In this document: positions 62,254 through 64,000 of the stretch, piece after piece | Numbering within the stretch: the stretch's first letter is position 1 | How the letters are laid out: each line of letters starts with the position of its first letter | Source: Bacteroidota bacterium | GTDB taxonomy: Bacteria; Bacteroidota; Bacteroidia; Bacteroidales; B39-G9 | DNA: 64,000 nt | Reading direction: 5' to 3' | Assembly: GCA_015222055.1 (NCBI GenBank) | Contig: JADFUR010000048.1 | Location: 1-64,000, forward strand | The notes under the pieces: model-generated | Told to the model about the DNA's origin: nothing | The model's input: the letters and a program-made list of their open reading frames with translations, nothing else | The model's database searches: none | Made by a program: the position numbers and the translations under genes

Positions 62254-64000
62254 ATGACTAATAATTCTTTACTAAAAAAAATTACAATTCTCTTATTATT
62301 TATTTTATCAAACTGTTTAAAAACCAATGCCTCAAACACTGAATTTTTAGCAGATTCGTCATCTAACAAAGATTTTATTTTTGATGTTATTATTGATAAA
62401 GTTCTTGTCGTTAACGATTCTGTTCTGTATAAAAATTTTAATAAAGATACAACATATCGCCTTAATCATAAAGACAACACTCTTGTTTTTTATTTTAAAT
62501 CTCCAGATAATGATAGTTTAGATATTTTATTTAAATACAAACTTATCGGATTTGATAAAAAATGGTCGAATTGGGAAAAAACAAGCTTTAAAAAATATAA
62601 AAATCTATCTGATGAAAGATACTCTTTTCAAATTAAAGCTAAAAATAAACGTAGGATAATAAAAACAAACGAATTTAATTTTACAATTTCAGAACCTTTT
62701 TATAAAACAACAGCTGGTTTTATTATATATTTTCTATTTATTTTATTATTAATAATAATGATTATAAAAAAGAAAAATTACCTTTTTTATAAAGAGAAAC
62801 TACATCTACTAAATGAAATTGAAAATAGCACAAAGGAACTAGTACAACAAAAAGAAAAATATGAAACATTAATATCTGAAGAGCTCTCGAAAAAGGATGC
62901 CTTAAAGCTAAAAACATCATTTAAAGAACGTTCAAAAAGATACAAGATGGTAACAGTTCTATTTTCGAACATTACTGGATTTAACAAATTAGCCGAACAA
63001 AAAAACTCAAAAAAATTAATTGATGATTTAGACAAGCTATATATTAAATTTGATGAAATTGTAAAAAGCCACAACGTAGAAAAAATAAAAACTGCAGGAG
63101 ACACATATTTATGTGCTGGTGGCATTCCAGAAAAAAACAAAACTAATCCAATCGAAGTAATTTTGGCTGCTTTTGAAATGCAAGAATATATTCAAAAAAT
63201 AAAGAACAAATATGCCAATAAAAACGAACCGATTTGGGATATCAAAATCGGAATTCATACGGGGCCTGTTTTTGCAGATATTAGGCAAAATAAAAAACGT
63301 TCTATTGACATATGGGGAGATACAGTAACTATTGCAAGTAGAATAAACTCTTCAGGCGAATTCAACAAAATCAATATTTCTGCGAACACTTACGAATTAA
63401 TAAAAGACTATTTTATTTGCAAATATTTTGGTAAAATGCCAATAAAATATGAAGGCGACATAAATATGTTTTATATTGAAAGTTTCCGGAATCAACTTTC
63501 AGAAGACAAAGAATGCTTGAAAGCAAACAATAAATTTTACACAAAACTTGGCCATTTAAGATTTGATGACCTTGAAAATTACATGCTTAACAAAATTGAA
63601 GAAAAATTGTCAAAAAGTTTATTCTATCACAATTTAAAACACACTATTGATGTTTCTGTTCAGGTTGAAATAATTGGCAAAAAAGAAGGCGTTACTGAGG
63701 AAGAAATGTTATTGCTTAAAACAGCAGCTTTGTTTCACGATTCTGGTTTTATTAAAAGTTACACAGACCATGAATTAATTGGAATACAAATAGCCGGTGA
63801 AATTTTACCAAAATATGGATATTCACATAAACAGATAGAGGTAATTGGAGATCTTATATTTGCAACAAAATTACCTCCAAAACCAAAAAATAAATTAGAA
63901 CAAATTATCTGTGATGCAGATTTAGATTATCTTGGAAGAGTTGATTACATTCCTGTTTCAAACAATTTATTTAAAGAACTTGTTGCACATAAAATTATTC
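62254..64000 (+). CDS. Y_Y_Y-like sensor / class III adenylate-guanylate cyclase-like domain / HD domain protein (3' end beyond window)
   Basis: ATG at 62254; open to the window end. 'YKLIGFDKKWSNWEKTSFKKYKNLSDERYSFQIKAKN', TM segment, 'VTVLFSNITGFNKLAEQ...KIKTAGDTYLCAGG...WDIKIGIHTGPVFADI...SIDIWGDTVTIASRINSSG', then 'FYHNLKHTIDVS...LLLKTAALFHDSGFI'. Confidence 0.82.
   Translation, partial: MTNNSLLKKITILLLFILSNCLKTNASNTEFLADSSSNKDFIFDVIIDKVLVVNDSVLYKNFNKDTTYRLNHKDNTLVFYFKSPDNDSLDILFKYKLIGFDKKWSNWEKTSFKKYKNLSDERYSFQIKAKNKRRIIKTNEFNFTISEPFYKTTAGFIIYFLFILLLIIMIIKKKNYLFYKEKLHLLNEIENSTKELVQQKEKYETLISEELSKKDALKLKTSFKERSKRYKMVTVLFSNITGFNKLAEQKNSKKLIDDLDKLYIKFDEIVKSHNVEKIKTAGDTYLCAGGIPEKNKTNPIEVILAAFEMQEYIQKIKNKYANKNEPIWDIKIGIHTGPVFADIRQNKKRSIDIWGDTVTIASRINSSGEFNKINISANTYELIKDYFICKYFGKMPIKYEGDINMFYIESFRNQLSEDKECLKANNKFYTKLGHLRFDDLENYMLNKIEEKLSKSLFYHNLKHTIDVSVQVEIIGKKEGVTEEEMLLLKTAALFHDSGFIKSYTDHELIGIQIAGEILPKYGYSHKQIEVIGDLIFATKLPPKPKNKLEQIICDADLDYLGRVDYIPVSNNLFKELVAHKII

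Overview
AT-rich Bacteroidota (Bacteroidales-like) chromosomal segment, mostly core and secretion genes. Left end: a partial SpvB/FG-GAP/YD-repeat (Rhs-type) giant protein preceded by a lamin-tail/tail-fibre-like protein and a small T9SS-sorted protein. Next is a four-gene polysaccharide utilisation locus (SusC, SusD, GH2 beta-galactosidase, GH63/MGH1-like hydrolase). Then Mrp ATPase, type IX secretion components SprE/PorW and PorX, S46 and tricorn-like S41 peptidases, rlmN, rnhB, a glycosyltransferase, two flippases, a DUF2723 protein, EamA and M20 genes. An accessory island occupies about 41.98-48.17 kb. Right end: CrtI-like oxidoreductase, tsaE, glnS, folB, tRNA-Cys, acpP-fabF-rnc, ald, tRNA-Gln, gltX, tRNA-Gly, tRNA-Leu, an O-methyltransferase, an M16 peptidase, a universal stress protein and a truncated cyclase-HD protein. 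The most interesting region is the island. It has two interleaved pairs of direct repeats (R1 about 207-236 bp; R2 about 83 bp, copying the 3' end of the neighbouring oxidoreductase gene). These bracket two different two-gene cargos: a Doc toxin with a large DNA-binding-like partner, and a Hachiman-like DUF1837 nuclease plus helicase. R1 ends and R2 begins at GTTA-type motifs, and each cargo ends in a long imperfect palindrome (CTAAC...GTTAA), so the structure resembles integron attC cassettes with no integrase in the window. All family calls were made by eye from sequence; no searches were run.
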